The notes under the pieces are model-generated. The model saw only the letters and a program-made list of their open reading frames with translations, made no database searches and was not told the origin of the DNA. The translations under genes were made by a program, and so were the position numbers. A DNA stretch of 64,000 nucleotides from Branchiostoma belcheri (Eukaryota; Chordata; Leptocardii; Amphioxiformes; Branchiostomatidae), in NCBI RefSeq assembly GCF_001625305.1, contig NW_017804464.1, positions 4,114,646 through 4,178,645 of the forward strand. The letters are read 5' to 3'. Below are positions 23,101 through 35,369 of this stretch, in pieces. The first letter of the stretch is position 1. The number at the start of each line of letters is the position of its first letter.

Positions 23101-23596
23101 TCAAGGCCGATATCTGAACCATTGATCAGAGTCATTGCCAATTTTGTGCTACTTTGGAGCGTATTTTTAGTAATTGTCCTTGATCATGACTGGTGTAGCT
23201 GCACCTGGTATCAGGGCCTAGTCACATACATCATAGGTCCTCCTACAATAGACTTTAAAGCAATGTTATGTAGTTTTTTTGCGCCAAAACTGTAAATATA
23301 AATAATTGAAATTTTCTCATCTAGATTTTCATTTTCAATAACTTTCAACATATTAGTGTCCCTATTTCGCTTTTCAGGCGACTTTTCAGCGTAGTGCGAG
23401 AATAAGTTTTGCCAGGCCCGCTGTATTTTTAGGAGGCTCCTAAAAAGAATGTAAACAAATGGTTCGGGTGTCTTCGGCAGCTTCCAATACGTTTTGGTGG
23501 CACAATGACGTTCTTTTACTCCCCAAATGTCATTATAGACCCAAGTCTTTTGTTCTTATTTTAAAAGCAGTCTCATTATATATATATATATAGTAC

Positions 23597-23697
23597 AGTG
23601 GATTCATTCCTCAAGCTAACCGACATCTTTCACACTGCAGTCAATCCTCAGTGAGACATCTGGAACCGCATAGTTCCCGTTTAGAACTTTTATCCAT
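23597..23697. repeat. Dispersed repeat shared with 13466-13570
   Basis: See the partner in the last Nup155 intron. Block order and orientation are the same. Confidence 0.75.
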
Positions 23698-24155
23698 CTT
23701 GTCATAGCCTTGTACTGAAATATATCACACAACACTTGGCAAGCTAGTCTCGTACAAGTGACCCATCTGTACATCTATCCACAGCTAGATAAAAAGCAAT
23801 GGTTTTACTGTTTACATCATGATCATCTGGTAAATGTGAAGACTCCCCAGAGAGCACTTAACAGCATATATCGCACTTTTAGCTCAGCATATATGGCTCT
23901 AGAGCTGAATTTTAGCACCTGCACAATGGTAGGTATGTTTCCACCACCTGCACCAAGTTTCTCCGTTCAAACTATTGAATATTTCATATAGGATTTCCAA
24001 CTTCCTGCACAAAGTGCCACGAAGCCAGTCATTGTGTTCAAAGAATCATTACGTGCGGAACAATTTCGCCTCATTGTAATAATATTAATGGTGCTCTACG
24101 TGTTTTCTGATGTTGTTGAGTAGGGTTTGAGAGACTCTTGGCACGTTCCTCTGTG

Positions 24156-24836
24156 AACGCGGTGAAATGGCCAATTTGGTAGACTACTGTGTTCGCCTTG
24201 CATTCGGTAGGTCGTGAGTTCGATCCCCAGACGAGTCATACCAAGGAAATGGTACATAAGGTTTTATTGTCCAAACAGTACCCGTGCAGTCGCAGCCTTT
24301 ATACGGCTGAATTGATGCAGGGTATCACATAATAATCAATACAAATCACAACAATTACAACAATCAAATAATACACATGATACACATATTTGTTCCACAA
24401 TTATTTTTTGTAGAACTGTCGCAAGGGTCTGTGCGGCTGCCATTCAGCGCCACAAGGTGACCTCAATACGACTTTCCCCAACCGAAGTTAGGTACCCATT
24501 CACACCTGGGTGGAGTGAGGAAAGTCGTGTAAAGTGCCTTTCCCAAGGGCACAACGTCGGGGCGCATGTTCAGACATGTATCGGGTACGACTCGGAATCG
24601 AACCCGGGTCTCCCCAGTTCATAGTCGATTGCTCTAACCACTACACCACCCGACGCCACATACTGCTTTCTCTGCTGCACACAGCATTTGGGAAAGAGAA
24701 TGGGAGTTAAACACACACCACTAGCAGTAGACTAGCCCCCTGCTGTAGTGATTGCACTGCTGTGTGGCCCAGGGCTATAAAATGGAGATGTGCGCCGCCC
24801 TATGCGTCACTTGGTGGGGGAAGGCTCTTAAACTTT
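24156..24836 (+). mobile_element. SINE family A split by another insertion
   Basis: A tRNA-like head with B box GAGTTCGATCC at 24156-24247 continues at about 24656-24836 with the family A body (CTTTCTCTGCT, GTAGACTAGCCCCCTGCTG). The interruption is the minus-strand SINE at 24255-24655. Confidence 0.75.
24255..24655 (-). mobile_element. SINE family B-like insertion, nested in SINE A
   Basis: On the minus strand it reads a tRNA-like head with GGGTTCGATTCCGAGTCG, then TTGTGCCCTTGGGAAAGGC, TCACTCCACCCAGGTG, GGTACCTAACTTCGGTTGGGG-like body and a 3' tail ending AATAAAACC at about 24262. It interrupts the family A copy, so it is younger. Confidence 0.75.
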
Positions 24837-25184
24837 AACTCTAATTTGGCACGTTCCTCACGTATGCTGGACACGGGTGGTTGGGTACGTTTAATTCTAA
24901 CACATTCCCAGTTTATGACAGATGATTGCTCGGCTATGTGAGCTCTCCGGTGGGTGCCGCGGGTCTGGTGATGAATCAGGCAGGAAATTTCCCTTCGATC
25001 TGAGTAAGTACAAGTGCGTGGGAGAGAGGATACATCTCTGTCTGCTGTGACTGTGAGTCAGTCATACAGGCGACGGATGTGCGAATGGAAGTGGGGAGAC
25101 AGTTCACAAGGTCGGACCAGGGCTGGAAATACTAGTAGAAATTGGCCTGAAAAGGTCCATTCACCTTCTCTGGCCAATTATATC

Positions 25185-25320
25185 CTCTGTGAACGCGGTG
25201 CAAAATTGCTATGTGTGCAATGGCCTTGCTTTCGGTAGGTCGTGAGTTCGATCCCCGGCCGAGTCATACCAAAGACTTTAAAAATGGTTCATACCGCCTT
25301 CTCTGCTTTTTAGGCTGATT
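25185..25320 (+). mobile_element. SINE family A fragment
   Basis: GAACGCGGTGCAAAATTGC, GGTCGTGAGTTCGATCCCC and GAGTCATACCAAAGACTTT match the family A head. The body is truncated. Confidence 0.7.
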
Positions 25321-25453
25321 TCGACTATTTATTCAGCCTGCAAAAGGAGTCTGGTGGAGACTATTGAATTTTTTTCAAATTGCACCTACAATTTTTGCCG
25401 ACGTGCAATTTTGCACGTACCTGAAAAAAGGATTTCGAGCCCTGCCAGAGGTA

Positions 25454-25745
25454 CGATAAATAAGGACCATGTAAGAGTAAGTGTGTTCTGATGTCGGGTA
25501 GTTATAGTTTGACAGTAGATGATTGACACTTAGAGCTTTCCGATGGAGTTAGACAAGTTGTATCTCTGTCTGTTGTTTGTCATACAAGGAACGGATGTGC
25601 GAAGGGAAGTGGAAAGACAGTTCACAGGGTCAGAGCTACGGTAAATAAGTTCCAGGTAAGAGTTAGTGTGTCGAGATGTCTGGTAGTTATAGTTTGACAG
25701 TAGATGGCGGACACTTAGAGCTTTTCGCTGGAGTTAGACAAGATG
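25454..25745 (+). repeat. Two-unit tandem repeat, about 187-bp period
   Basis: The block AAATAAG..CAGGTAAGAG and GGTAGTTATAGTTTGACAG begins near 25454 and again near 25640, followed each time by ACACTTAGAGCTTT and GAGTTAGACAAG. A diverged relative of part of it lies at 25020-25120. Confidence 0.75.
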
Positions 25746-25847
25746 GGATGTTGTCAGGTCACGCCATGTCAGCTGGAGGAAGATGCGGTGAAAAGGAAGT
25801 GTCCATCAGTTTCGGACAGCAGAGAAGGGAGTGTTTTAACCTGGAAG

Positions 25848-26060
25848 TGGGGTCGTGTACCATAGCGGCAGAATATGCTCGACTCGGAACCAAGAGGTCC
25901 CGGGTTTGAGTCTCGAATCTTGTGCTCTTGGGAAAGGCACTTAACACGACTTTACTCACTTCATTCAGGTGAAAATGAGTATTGTCCTGTCCTGTATTCA
26001 TCCTCTGCATTCGTGGTGGCATAAAAAGTTAAACTTGAGTGTGCCGTCACCATGTCTAGT
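25848..26060 (+). mobile_element. SINE family B
   Basis: GGTCGTGTACCATAGCGGC, a B box GGGTTTGAGTC, CTTGTGCTCTTGGGAAAGG and AAAATGAGTA follow the family order. Confidence 0.75.
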
Positions 26061-26439
26061 CATGAAATGTTGGAGTATAAAAAAAACTGGAAGTAAAGGA
26101 GGAAAGAACTAGGGATGAGTGACAGACAGTCCGACTCTGACTGTCAAAGCTAAACGTCTCTCCCATTTGGGACACTTTGAGGAAGAAAGTTTTAAGAGTT
26201 CTAGAACGCCCACACACACTCTCAGGCACGTAACACTCCCGTAGGCGCAACACAACATAATTACTAGTATCATGGAAAAAACTTGGGTACAGTGAGTCAC
26301 AAGAGAGCTACTGGTAGAAGGTTTTCGGTTGAGAACGTAGCAGCGGCCTACCGTTAAAACTTTTTGCTTGGCCAATGTTAAGTATGATTAGAAAGACTTA
26401 AACAGTAACTAAGCTGCCTTGAAGGTGAATTTGAAATTA

Positions 26440-26690
26440 GTGGTGTCGTGTGGCGTAACAACAGAGTGTTAGGCTCGGAACCAAGAGGTCCCGTGTTCGA
26501 ATCCTGTCATGCCACCGATCTTGTGTCTTTGGGAAAGGCACTTTGCACGAATTTCCCCACTTAACTCAAGTGAAAATGAGTATGTCCGTGCGTTTGCTTT
26601 GTTTGCCGTTGGTGGTGCCATGAAAATAAGTTGAAAGAAAACTTGAGTGTGCCGTCGCCATGTCTTGTGATAAATGTTGGAATGGAAAAA
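26440..26690 (+). mobile_element. SINE family B
   Basis: GTGTCGTGTGGCGTAACAAC, B box GTGTTCGAATCC, CTTGTGTCTTTGGGAAAGG and GTGAAAATGAGTA. The 3' part (GAGTGTGCCGTC.CCATGTC) is shared with the copy at 25848. Confidence 0.82.
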
Positions 26691-26969
26691 AATTGTCAAT
26701 TTCCGACCATTTACCACTCACGTAGTTGAGTCAAAGTCTCACTTTGACGCATGCCGTAACTTCCTGCTGACGTCTAGCGCAACGGCAAGCCTACACGTGA
26801 CTCGGGGACACCGCCCACTCATCTTACGACACGTAATACTTTCATTAACGTTTATCAATAGTTTCTTATGATTAATACATCAAGTAATAAGACTTTCGAT
26901 ACGAAGTTACGAAAGGTCCTCCTCCGGTGACGCGCGATGTCGCGTGACTTACTTATTCTTCGTTTGTCG

Positions 26970-27690
26970 AGTGGCCATCATCATCGGTCTAGATTCCTCT
27001 CTGACACTTTCGTTAAGAACTATGATTTACACCATTTTTTCGTGATTCAGGGTAAGGAATATGTATCAAGCGATTGAAAAGATAGTGGTTGCCCAGGAAA
27101 AGTAATTCCCGCATTTATGCCCCACTGTTAGCGGGGAAAAGGCGCAAAAGAAATAATTGCAGACAATTTCTTTGATTTGTGATCTTCTACCAAATCATCA
27201 TCAGTCTAGATTCCTCTCTGACACTTTCGTAAAGAAGTATGATGTACACCATTTTTTTCATGATAGGAATATGTTGGAAGCGATTGAAAAGATTGCTCAG
27301 AAAAAGTAATTTCCGCATTTATCGCACCCTAGTCCCATGTACTGGCGGGGTCTGAAAAAAACACGTTAAAATCATTAAAACTGGTGAAATAATGGCAGAC
27401 AATTTCTTTCATTTGTGATCTTTCTAAATCATCATCAGGAGTAGATTCCTCTCTGACACTTTCGTAAAGAAGTATGATGTACACCATATTTTTCCTGACT
27501 ATCATGATACGAATATGTTTCAAGCGATTGAAAAGATTGCTCAGAAAAAGTAATTTCCGAATTTATCGCACCCTAGTCCCACGTACTAGTGGGGTCTGTT
27601 AAAAAAACACGTTAAAATCATTAAAACTGGTGAAATAATGGCAGACTGGTTCTTTGATTTGTGATCTTCCACCAAATCCATTTCCGCCAC
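26970..27690 (+). repeat. Three-unit tandem repeat, 217-235-bp period
   Basis: AGATTCCTCTCTGACACTTTC starts at 26991, 27208 and 27443. Each unit continues with AAGAA.TATGAT.TACACCAT, GCGATTGAAAAGAT and TTTGTGATCTTC. The second and third units are closer to each other (both carry AACACGTTAAAATCATT). Confidence 0.9.
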
Positions 27691-27699
27691 GCACGCTGT

Positions 27700-28000
27700 A
27701 AGGTAAGAGATAAACCAGTCAGTGTGAGTTCCAAATTGTTACCGATCTATCTCTCAGCAGATGCGATCTTCTGGTTACCCGAGAAGGCAGATCACGTAGA
27801 CCCTATCTACTGATCTACGCTCCGATCCTATTTACGGTCGCACATTTACGGCGAGCTCCGTCGGAAAGCCATTACACTTTAACCTGGTAAGTGATTTAGG
27901 CTCGGCTCGACCGAAGCGCTGCCGCCCGACCGTTTTGCCTTGCTCCGTGCGTGCATCACTTGTACTAGTAGTAGCATCCACCAGGCCTTTCTACGGGAAT
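27700..28000. other. CpG-rich stretch, unassigned
   Basis: More GC- and CpG-rich than its surroundings, with a good donor-like CCTGGTAAGTG near 27890. It could be an untranslated exon or promoter of an unseen transcript. No coding signal. Confidence 0.25.
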
Positions 28001-29090
28001 ACAGATCGTAGAATTCGGCAAAAAAGACAGTAAAATTGGCCAAGGGAGTCCGGCCGTGGGGAGGTAGTTTCTTGCCCGGTCAGTCAAACCTACAAGGCGG
28101 CCAAACTCCCCTGGCAAATATTCTCCTGTATATATAGCCAGCGTAGTTATACTGGTAGAGACTACACTTGAAGCCAGATGGCGAGAATTCGGCAGTTTGA
28201 ATCAATCTTTCAATGCCGATATTATTCAAGATTTTCATTATTTTAAACGTCGTTGTTTTACACATTTTCTTGCGCAATAAGTCTACCTGGGTTCATAATG
28301 ACATTTGTGACTAAAAGATCAACGTCATTGCAACGCAAAAAAAGGTGTTGGAAGGTCCCGAACGAAAACCACTGTTTGTTTACATTCTTTGTAGGAGCCT
28401 CCTAAAAATACAGCGGGCCTGGTGCAACTTATTCTCGCGCTGCACTGAGTTGCCGGGAAAGCTAAATAGCGGCGTTTATATGATGAAAGTTATTAAAAAT
28501 GACAACACAATCTAGATGAGAAAATTTCAATTATTTATATTTACAGTTTTGGCGCAAAAATCTTACAAAAATATCGCTTTAAACATGCAATGATAGACCA
28601 ATCACTTCTACATTTTCTTTTCCATTCGTGCATTTTACTGTCATGTTTTTCAGACGCCAATGTTAAATTGACAAAGTTTTATGGCACGTACTATTATTGA
28701 ACTTGTTTTTCCCAGTAGAATCACCCACTTATCATGAAAATGTAGCTGAACATACTTAACAACGCTTAATGTTCTGACAACTTGTAATATGTTGTGATGT
28801 TACAAATGTGTGTTATTTTCCACTAATGAAAACCATTCACCACGCAGTCACGCGATCGTTGCTTACAATCACACCAGAACGCCCACTCAAACGTAGATTC
28901 AGTGTTATCATCACAGGCTAATTATCGTTACGCGTAGGTCCAGGGTTTCTGGTCGATTACAATGACGCAACTCTCAAACGTTATCGAGGGAAGATTCAAC
29001 CAGTCAGATAACGCCAACTCATTTCGTTTGGGTTTTCTGCTTTCTGTTGGTGCTGATAGGAGTTCTGTCAGTCATTCAAATCAGTCAAAC

Positions 29091-29490
29091 CGGTGCAATG
29101 GCCCAGTGGGTAAAGTGCTCGCCTTGCATTCGTGGTCGAGTTCGATCCCCGGCCGAGTCATACTGTTTTTATCTATTGTGTAATCACTCGACCACTGTTT
29201 CTTGTTATTCAGTTTGAAGCTGCGTAATTCAGCCTTTTTCTTTGTATTAGTAGGCTGCAATGTGTTTTTTTACGTAAATTTGTGAAGAAACCATTTATAC
29301 ATACCAAAGACTTTGAAATTGTACATACTGATTTCTCTGCTTACTACTCAGCATTTGGAAACTACTCAGCATGTACCACTAACAGTGGACTAGCCCTCTG
29401 CTGTAGTGATTGCACTGCTGTGTGGCTATTGAAAACGGAGATGGGCGCCGCCCTATGCGTCACTTGATTCGGGAAGACTCTTTAAGTCAT
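29091..29490 (+). mobile_element. SINE family A with internal insertion
   Basis: It has a good tRNA-like head: CGGTGCAATGGCCCAGTGGG and B box GAGTTCGATCC (29138-29148), ending GGCCGAGTCATAC. About 130 unrelated bases (29163-29298) separate this from the family A body (ACCAAAGACTTTG, GTGGACTAGCCCTCTGC). Confidence 0.8.
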
Positions 29491-29781
29491 TTTTAAGTCA
29501 TACTTTAACTTTAAGTCATTCAAGGTGGGAGGCCGTATCTTCACGGCAGTGTTGTTAAACCCTAAACCACCTCTGTGTGGTGTTCTATGTAGTGTGTCAG
29601 CATTCCATGATTCATCCCGGTAACGCCGTGGTCTTTATCTCGCGTATCATCCAATTTATCTCGGCGGGCCAGGTCAGACACCTTGACCGCCAAACGTCTT
29701 GACCTGTTCGCTGAATACAAACACGCCTGTATGGAGCTTTCCTCGTGGAAGGCATGTGACAAGTGTATTCTTTTTTAATAA

Positions 29782-30277
29782 GGCCAATGCAAGTTAAGTT
29801 TATGGATGACATCCTCCACAGATAAATTCCAACTCTAATGCGATAGAGCGAAAAAAAAACAAGGCGGGTGAAAAAACAAGATTCCTACATTTTCAAATTA
29901 TAACCTTGTTAAACAAGAAATGATACCTATATACTGTGCTAAGTTTACTGCCAACTATTACAACATCCATTTGTTATTGAAACAACTGAAAAATAAAGTT
30001 TTCAATCATTGCACAAATGGTTTTGATTCCGTGAATATGACATAATAGGAATGAAATACATCACTACATCAAAGTAAAAGACAAAACAATAAATCCGAGC
30101 CTTTTCTTTTCTCCTCTCTTCATAGTTATCTGCCATCCACGTTCCAGCATGGCAACAGACATCTTTGCCCATTTTCGGCATGTTGACCACTGTCAGACGG
30201 CAACAAAATTTCTTGTTTTTTTTCCTCCAAAATCAGGCGAAAGTTAATGTCATCCATAGAATTACCTACTGTGGCCT
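29782..30277. mobile_element. GGCC-ended MITE, family A
   Basis: Inverted GGCC ends with TAA on both sides (29779-29781, 30278-30280). The interior matches 18531-19020 closely, including ACAAGATTCCTACAT and CATGGCAACAGACATCTTTG. Confidence 0.85.
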
Positions 30278-30279
30278 AA

Positions 30280-31690
30280 ATGAGTGACTCCTTAGGTTTT
30301 ATTCTCCTGGTCACTGGGCTGAAACGTACCTTCCTGGTTTTCCATCAGAACATAAAAAGAATACACACAAAAAGATATTCAGTAGAAGGTACTTTACTTT
30401 GTATTAGAACCTTTCGTCTCATCTGACTCATCACCATTGAATACCACAGAAAAGTTTACCATATCACGTAAAACCGACCAGTTCAATAGTTTTTATTGTA
30501 CCTCACGTGACTTTTATTACCTCACCTTTCACTAAACCAAGACTTTCTCTAACACGATGAATGTATTTCTGGACAGGTTTATAGCGACTGTGGGGGAGGG
30601 AGCCAGACAAATTCTCTATACGTGATGAATTGGCCATTACAAGGGATAATCAAATGCATGCTTTCTTAACGATCTACGTTTTGTGTTCGCTGACAGGCCC
30701 GAAGACTTTAGCAGGAAATCAATCAATACGTTAACAAATCATGCCGGTGCTGTTTATGTATGTACCGGCTGTTTGTAGACTTGGTTATAACTATACAGTA
30801 GTGTTAGCTAGATTCGAACGCGAGAGTTTGGGGCAATCATTTGATACTCAAACATTTTACACAAAAGAAGCAACATCGTAAACTAGAAATAGCTGAAAAT
30901 GGGTTGTACAACTTGTACTATTCTGATGAATTCTTTAACGATATATATACTTACACGTACCTGTTAAGTACACCTATTGCATTATTAAACATCCATTAAT
31001 CTGTGTGATTACTACACCATGTTTCTGCTCGTTTAAGCCTTTATGGGGCAAGGTGATGAAACGTACCTATTCATTTGAATCGGGTATTTGCATCGGCATC
31101 GTCAAAACCAGAAATTATAAAATAAAACTAGACTAAGTATACACTGACTTGAAGTTATCATCACCATTGACCGACATAGTCCCACTGTCTTTGCTAACTC
31201 ATTTATAGACCTTCTGTCCACTGCTCAGCGGAACTGAAGCTGCAATCGTGGAAGGTGCCAGGCAACATCATATGACTACCTCGCGAAAGCTATGAGGTAC
31301 ATTCTCGAAGACTGTAATGACGTATTTTTATGTCGTAATTCATCTATTTATGCTAACTGGTAAAATCACTGGTTCGCCATTACAAGCCTTTTATTTAGAA
31401 AATCAATCATACGCACTTTCTGCCGTTGCCGGCCCTCTCTTTAGCACTAAACACATACCCTCAGAAATTTGTTGTAAAAATGTTAGCTCAAAACTTCAAA
31501 ACGGCAACACCCCAACCGCAGGATGTTTCTATTGCTTTGAGAAGGTTAACCTAGTGTGCCCTTCTTACACATTGAGGGTCAATTCTTTTGCCTTAAAGTT
31601 CATTGCTCTTTCGGGTCGGTCTGCAAGATGCAGTATCTGGTTGAAACTGGACGATAACCACACGCGGAGCCCACGCAGCAGGAAATAACT
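30280..31690. other. Intergenic, nothing recognised
   Basis: Mixed AT-rich sequence upstream of the CpG-rich island at 31690. A 123-codon open frame at 31317-31688 has no recognisable motif. Confidence 0.6.
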
Positions 31691-31849
31691 AAAATGAATC
31701 AGGATTTTCCAGGCTTGGGCGCGGCTCTCTTTGCTTTAGGTATCGACTTGCGTGATTGGTGGGGAGCTATCGCCTGCACACCGCATCAAATAAGTGTTCG
31801 GGCAGGCGCTGGAGAGGATCCAATCCGCCCACGTCACGTCACGCGTCCG

Positions 31850-31965
31850 GCGCGCAGGGGAGGTGCCATCTGGCAGCGGGACCTGAACAACACCACACCG
31901 GGCTGCTTTCTCTCACAGGACGGTGGGACTGTAACGGGACTGCGCGTCTTCTCGGCAATTATAAG
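31850..31965 (+). other. Candidate non-coding first exon of the downstream secreted-protein gene
   Basis: A GC- and CpG-rich island (about 31690-31965) in AT-rich surroundings ends at AATTATAAG followed by GTGAGG, a good donor. The first coding exon of the downstream gene (36202) is preceded by an acceptor at 36199 and so needs an upstream exon. This is the best candidate seen. Start of transcription not determined and no TATA box seen. Confidence 0.4.
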
Positions 31966-32290
31966 GTGAGGAGACTCAATTTTCCTGGATAATTTAGAAT
32001 CTTTCGTATGTTTCTTGCTTTCATGGTGTAGAGTGAAAATAAGGTTTGTGCAATTGTGGATTTTGAAGCAATGCTTTTTAAAATGTCGCATCATGTCTGT
32101 AAAACGACGGGTGGCAATTATAAGGTGAGGAGACTTAATTTCTTTCGATAATGTAGAATCTTTTGTATGTTCCTTCCTTTTGTTGTGTAGAGTGAAACAA
32201 TGTGTGTACAATTGGGGTGGGGGGTGGGGGTTGAAGCACAGTTGGCTTTTTTTTAAATGTCGCCCCATATATGCCAAACGACAGGTCAAG
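31954..32290 (+). repeat. Tandem duplication of the candidate first-exon donor (about 159-bp period)
   Basis: GGCAATTATAAGGTGAGGAG occurs at 31954 and 32113, each followed by ACT.AATTT, TAGAATCTTT.GTATGTT and GTGTAGAGTGAAA. Both carry the same GTGAGG donor. Confidence 0.88.
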
Positions 32291-32642
32291 ACAGTCGCAT
32301 AAAATCTGGAAGCAAACCGCTATGCATGGCCATAAAATTCGTCTGACGGACAGAAACATTTTCGTACTTCTTTTTTTTAGTTTGTTCCTTTCCTTCATAC
32401 GAAAAGCCGTGAGCTTGAAAATGTGTGCATCGGAGATAACCACGATGTCATACATGCAATATCCTTCAAACGATTTTGCTTTTTCTAGTTCTCGGTGACA
32501 ATTAATTTCAGCATGAAAATTTACACTTCATCCATAATTTTTCACTCTCTTCAACATTACATCCAACTTTTTGGATGTAATGTTTTGGATGAAAATTGCC
32601 GACATAAGTTACAAGTAGTGAGCTACAAAGCAACCATTCCTT

Positions 32643-32853
32643 CTATAGTATAGCCTCCGTAGCAGGCTTATAGAACTGGGGGTTTGGTGGTCTTCGGCTG
32701 TTTTCTGATTATCCCAGTTAAAAAAACGGAGGAAATTCAACCAGGCCGGTTGTCTATACGCAATCAGAAAATAGCACATGAAAGCTCTCAAAGACCCTGA
32801 AGACCCCCCAAACCCCCAGTTTTTGCAATGCTATGGAGTCTATCCTATAGTAG
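32643..32853. repeat. Hairpin MITE-like inverted repeat
   Basis: CTATAGTATAGCCTCCGTAGC..ACTGGGGGTTTGG at the left pairs with CCAAACCCCCAGT..ATGCTATGGAGTCTATCC at the right. The interior also pairs (TTTTCTGATT with AATCAGAAAA). Confidence 0.75.
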
Positions 32854-33360
32854 GCGTTGGCTTTACCTGCCCTAGATAGTAAGACGAATCCCCGGTCTAT
32901 GTTAAGCAGTGTCTGGCTGCGTTAAAAGACCATTTCATTCCCGATATACATACCAGACAGTTTTCATTACACGCCTTTCAGTCGGACAAAGACTTTATTA
33001 CTAAGAGGGAGATGACCATTTGCATCTCAAGTAGCTGGGTTTGACTAGCCTCCACTCAGGCTCTAGCTACGGGCAACATTCGCAGATGTTCTGATAACAT
33101 GGTAGCAATGAAAAAAACAGTAACAGGCCAAAATAGGGAATGTTAAATAATGATAGCGAAAGAAACATTCTTTTCTATTATGTGTTCCGTAAATTTTCCC
33201 ATTTTAAGCATTTGAATGGTATAGAGAAATTTATGTTCCTTAATTAAAGTCTTCGATAAACCAGCTCTAACTAAACATACAGCCAACTACATTTATGCGA
33301 TTACCAAGAGGAAGTCGAAAATACATGTGTATTCTAGACGTTTATATTTACATTTATATA

Positions 33361-33425
33361 CTTTGTTAACATGTGACCTTAGCCCAGTGGGGCAAAATAT
33401 ACAATAAAGGTCTTCATTCATTAAA
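33361..33425 (+). mobile_element. Solo 3' tail of a non-LTR retrotransposon
   Basis: GTGACCTTAGCCCAGTGGGG..CAATAAAGGTCTTCATTCATT matches the tail of the element at 58610-59096 and ends in the same ATTCATTC-type repeat. No coding part is present. Confidence 0.55.
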
Positions 33426-34493
33426 TGCGGTCGCAGGTAGGGCATGCTATGGAGGCCAGGTGGTGACCACAGCCTGCGTTCTCATACACCTCATCTCAGG
33501 CACTATTGTACCAGGATAACATTTGGACCATTAGTAGAGAGAGCCCAAAATCAAATAATCCCAGTATTCTATGGAATTACCATATATAAACATTACTGTA
33601 GATTGAATAAGCCATCATCGACTTTCTGATAGGCTAATATATTTATAGATTGCTCCTATTCCAAATACCACAGGAGTAACCTAATTCTTCTCGGCTTTCG
33701 GTATTTTCATTATTCAAAATTTAACCCTGTACTTCTACCCTATAATATAGGCTGAAGTCCAGTAGAAGATAGCTAATACTAATAAAAAAAGATCAAGTCA
33801 GCGCTTCAGATTTTAAGGAAAACAGGTGTTTTCAGAATATTTTCTGGTTTGCTCTGCTCCTATGACATCAACTGTAAAATTATGTTAGCCACACAGAACT
33901 ACATAACAGAAACAAAACGCGTTTAGCTATATGTGTCCTGTTTTGCTTTCTTTCCTTCTGGGATGGGAGTTTTGATTCACGCTTCTAGCTAGGTCTCTTA
34001 TGAATCCACACTTTGTTCAAAGGTTTTGCAAAATACCTTTATTTTTCATTGTAAAAGTGACTGCGAGAAGACAAATTGTGCCTAACTTGAGTTCGCAGTC
34101 ACTTTGTGCCCTTTCATTTGTATTCATTACTGTTTTCTGAATAAAGAAGTATAAATTTTCTGGTAATGTACGATGTTTGTGTGTCAAGTAAACATAGCAT
34201 GTTTGACTGTTATTTTCTCCATTTTTACTGCAAATTTTAGTCGACAAACCCAGAAGCAGAACATTCAAGTGAATATTTCATAATGCATGTTGTTTGAAGG
34301 TGGTCCTGTCTGTCCTTTCTTCAATGTTATTGCATGACGCCATGCATCTCATCGTTTACTTCGCCTATGTGCGAGTTAATCAATTGTAGTAATGAGGTGG
34401 AAAATGTAGACTTCCCACCGTGAAATGAGGAAGGCCGTATTTACAACTAGCCTCAAAGCAGTCTAAGCACGTGTTTTTTTCTGCCATTTTTAA

Positions 34494-34775
34494 GGGCATC
34501 CAGTGTATAATTCTTAGGGCTTGGAAACCAGATTTTTCAAAGTCAATATTCTATTCACTTATCTACATACTGAGTTGAAATAATGAACACTGTCCCAATG
34601 TATATCGACAAAAATAGAGATAAAATGTCCAAAATTCTGACGGAAAATGGTTACTGGAAGAACTTGGATTGATTTTAGGGTACCACCCTGAAAATAAAGG
34701 ACTTTATCTTGGGGCTTGTTTCTGCAGTTTTAAATGCCTAAGGTATGAAATACTGATTCAAATGTGCTAATGTGG
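34494..34775 (+). mobile_element. TTAA-type MITE, family E, 3'-truncated
   Basis: TTAA (34490-34493) is followed by GGGCATCCAGTG, CTTAGGGCTTGGAAACC and TCTACATACTGAGTTGAAA. The right terminus is missing. Confidence 0.75.
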
Positions 34776-35162
34776 GATAGTACCGTGGAATAAAAATTAA
34801 ACACACACACACACAAATTTTACCCTCCCATTATATTTAAGAGTCTCTAGACCTTGGAGCGTCCTAGGCCGAGATCTGCTCTATTAATTCGAGAGGTTGT
34901 CAAGCCAAGGTTACGCATACCTAAGTGTTTGTGCAATCTGGAGTGGGAAATTTTGAAAGGCAGGCTGTTAGAGGAAAGAAGCTTTTTGATACTTGAGTCG
35001 TACGGTGACGTTTGTCAGATCATGGAGGTAAAAAACCTGTTTTTTTGCTCCATGGTCAAATTTAGTCTTGAGATTTCTTTTTCTTCTATTAGCATTAGAT
35101 GTGGGATGGTGGAAACCTTCTGTAGACTGTGTTAACCTGATACAAGTCTGTGATTAGTTTTG

Positions 35163-35369
35163 TAATGCTGGGGTCACATTTCCATGCCGGGGCCCGGCCG
35201 GGCTGTTTCGATTAACGAAACATCAACAATTTTCATTAAGAATATACGTAAATAGTTCCATTGTTGATATTTTTCAACCTTTCTGTGCTTTTTTGTCTTT
35301 TATACCATATTTTTCGTTCCAAATGACAGCCCGGCCGGGCCCCGGTTTGGAAATGTGACCTAAGCATTA
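35163..35369. mobile_element. GC-armed hairpin MITE, family G
   Basis: The ends TAATGCTGGGGTCACATTTCC and GGAAATGTGACCTAAGCATTA are inverted, with inner arms CCGGGGCCCGGCCGGGCTGT and its inverse around an AT-rich loop. A second copy is at 45828-46034. Confidence 0.82.

Larger units (their letters stand above)
23259..28578. mobile_element. Inverted-repeat pair flanked by TTAA, possibly one composite element
   Basis: Arms of about 285 bp (23259-23545 and 28290-28578) are inverse copies: AGCAATGTTATG..GCGCCAAAACTG outside, GGAGGCTCCTAAAAA and CAATGACGTT inside. TTAA lies immediately outside each arm (23255-23258, 28579-28582). The 4.7 kb between holds SINEs and tandem repeats but no transposase frame. 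It is either a gutted TTAA-type DNA transposon or two separate copies that happen to face each other. Confidence 0.55.

Noticed and set aside
29091-29162. Possible tRNA gene
   Set aside because: The head is tRNA-like with a B box but no complete cloverleaf, and it is fused to the SINE A body.
31317-31688. 123-codon open frame
   Set aside because: No motif, no homology recognised, and no continuing exons. Length is not exceptional for 64 kb.
34854-35135. 93-codon frame reading like an ordered peptide (RLLEERSFLILESYGDV)
   Set aside because: Needs a non-ATG start, has no acceptor or neighbouring exons, and sits between two MITEs. Cannot be supported as coding.
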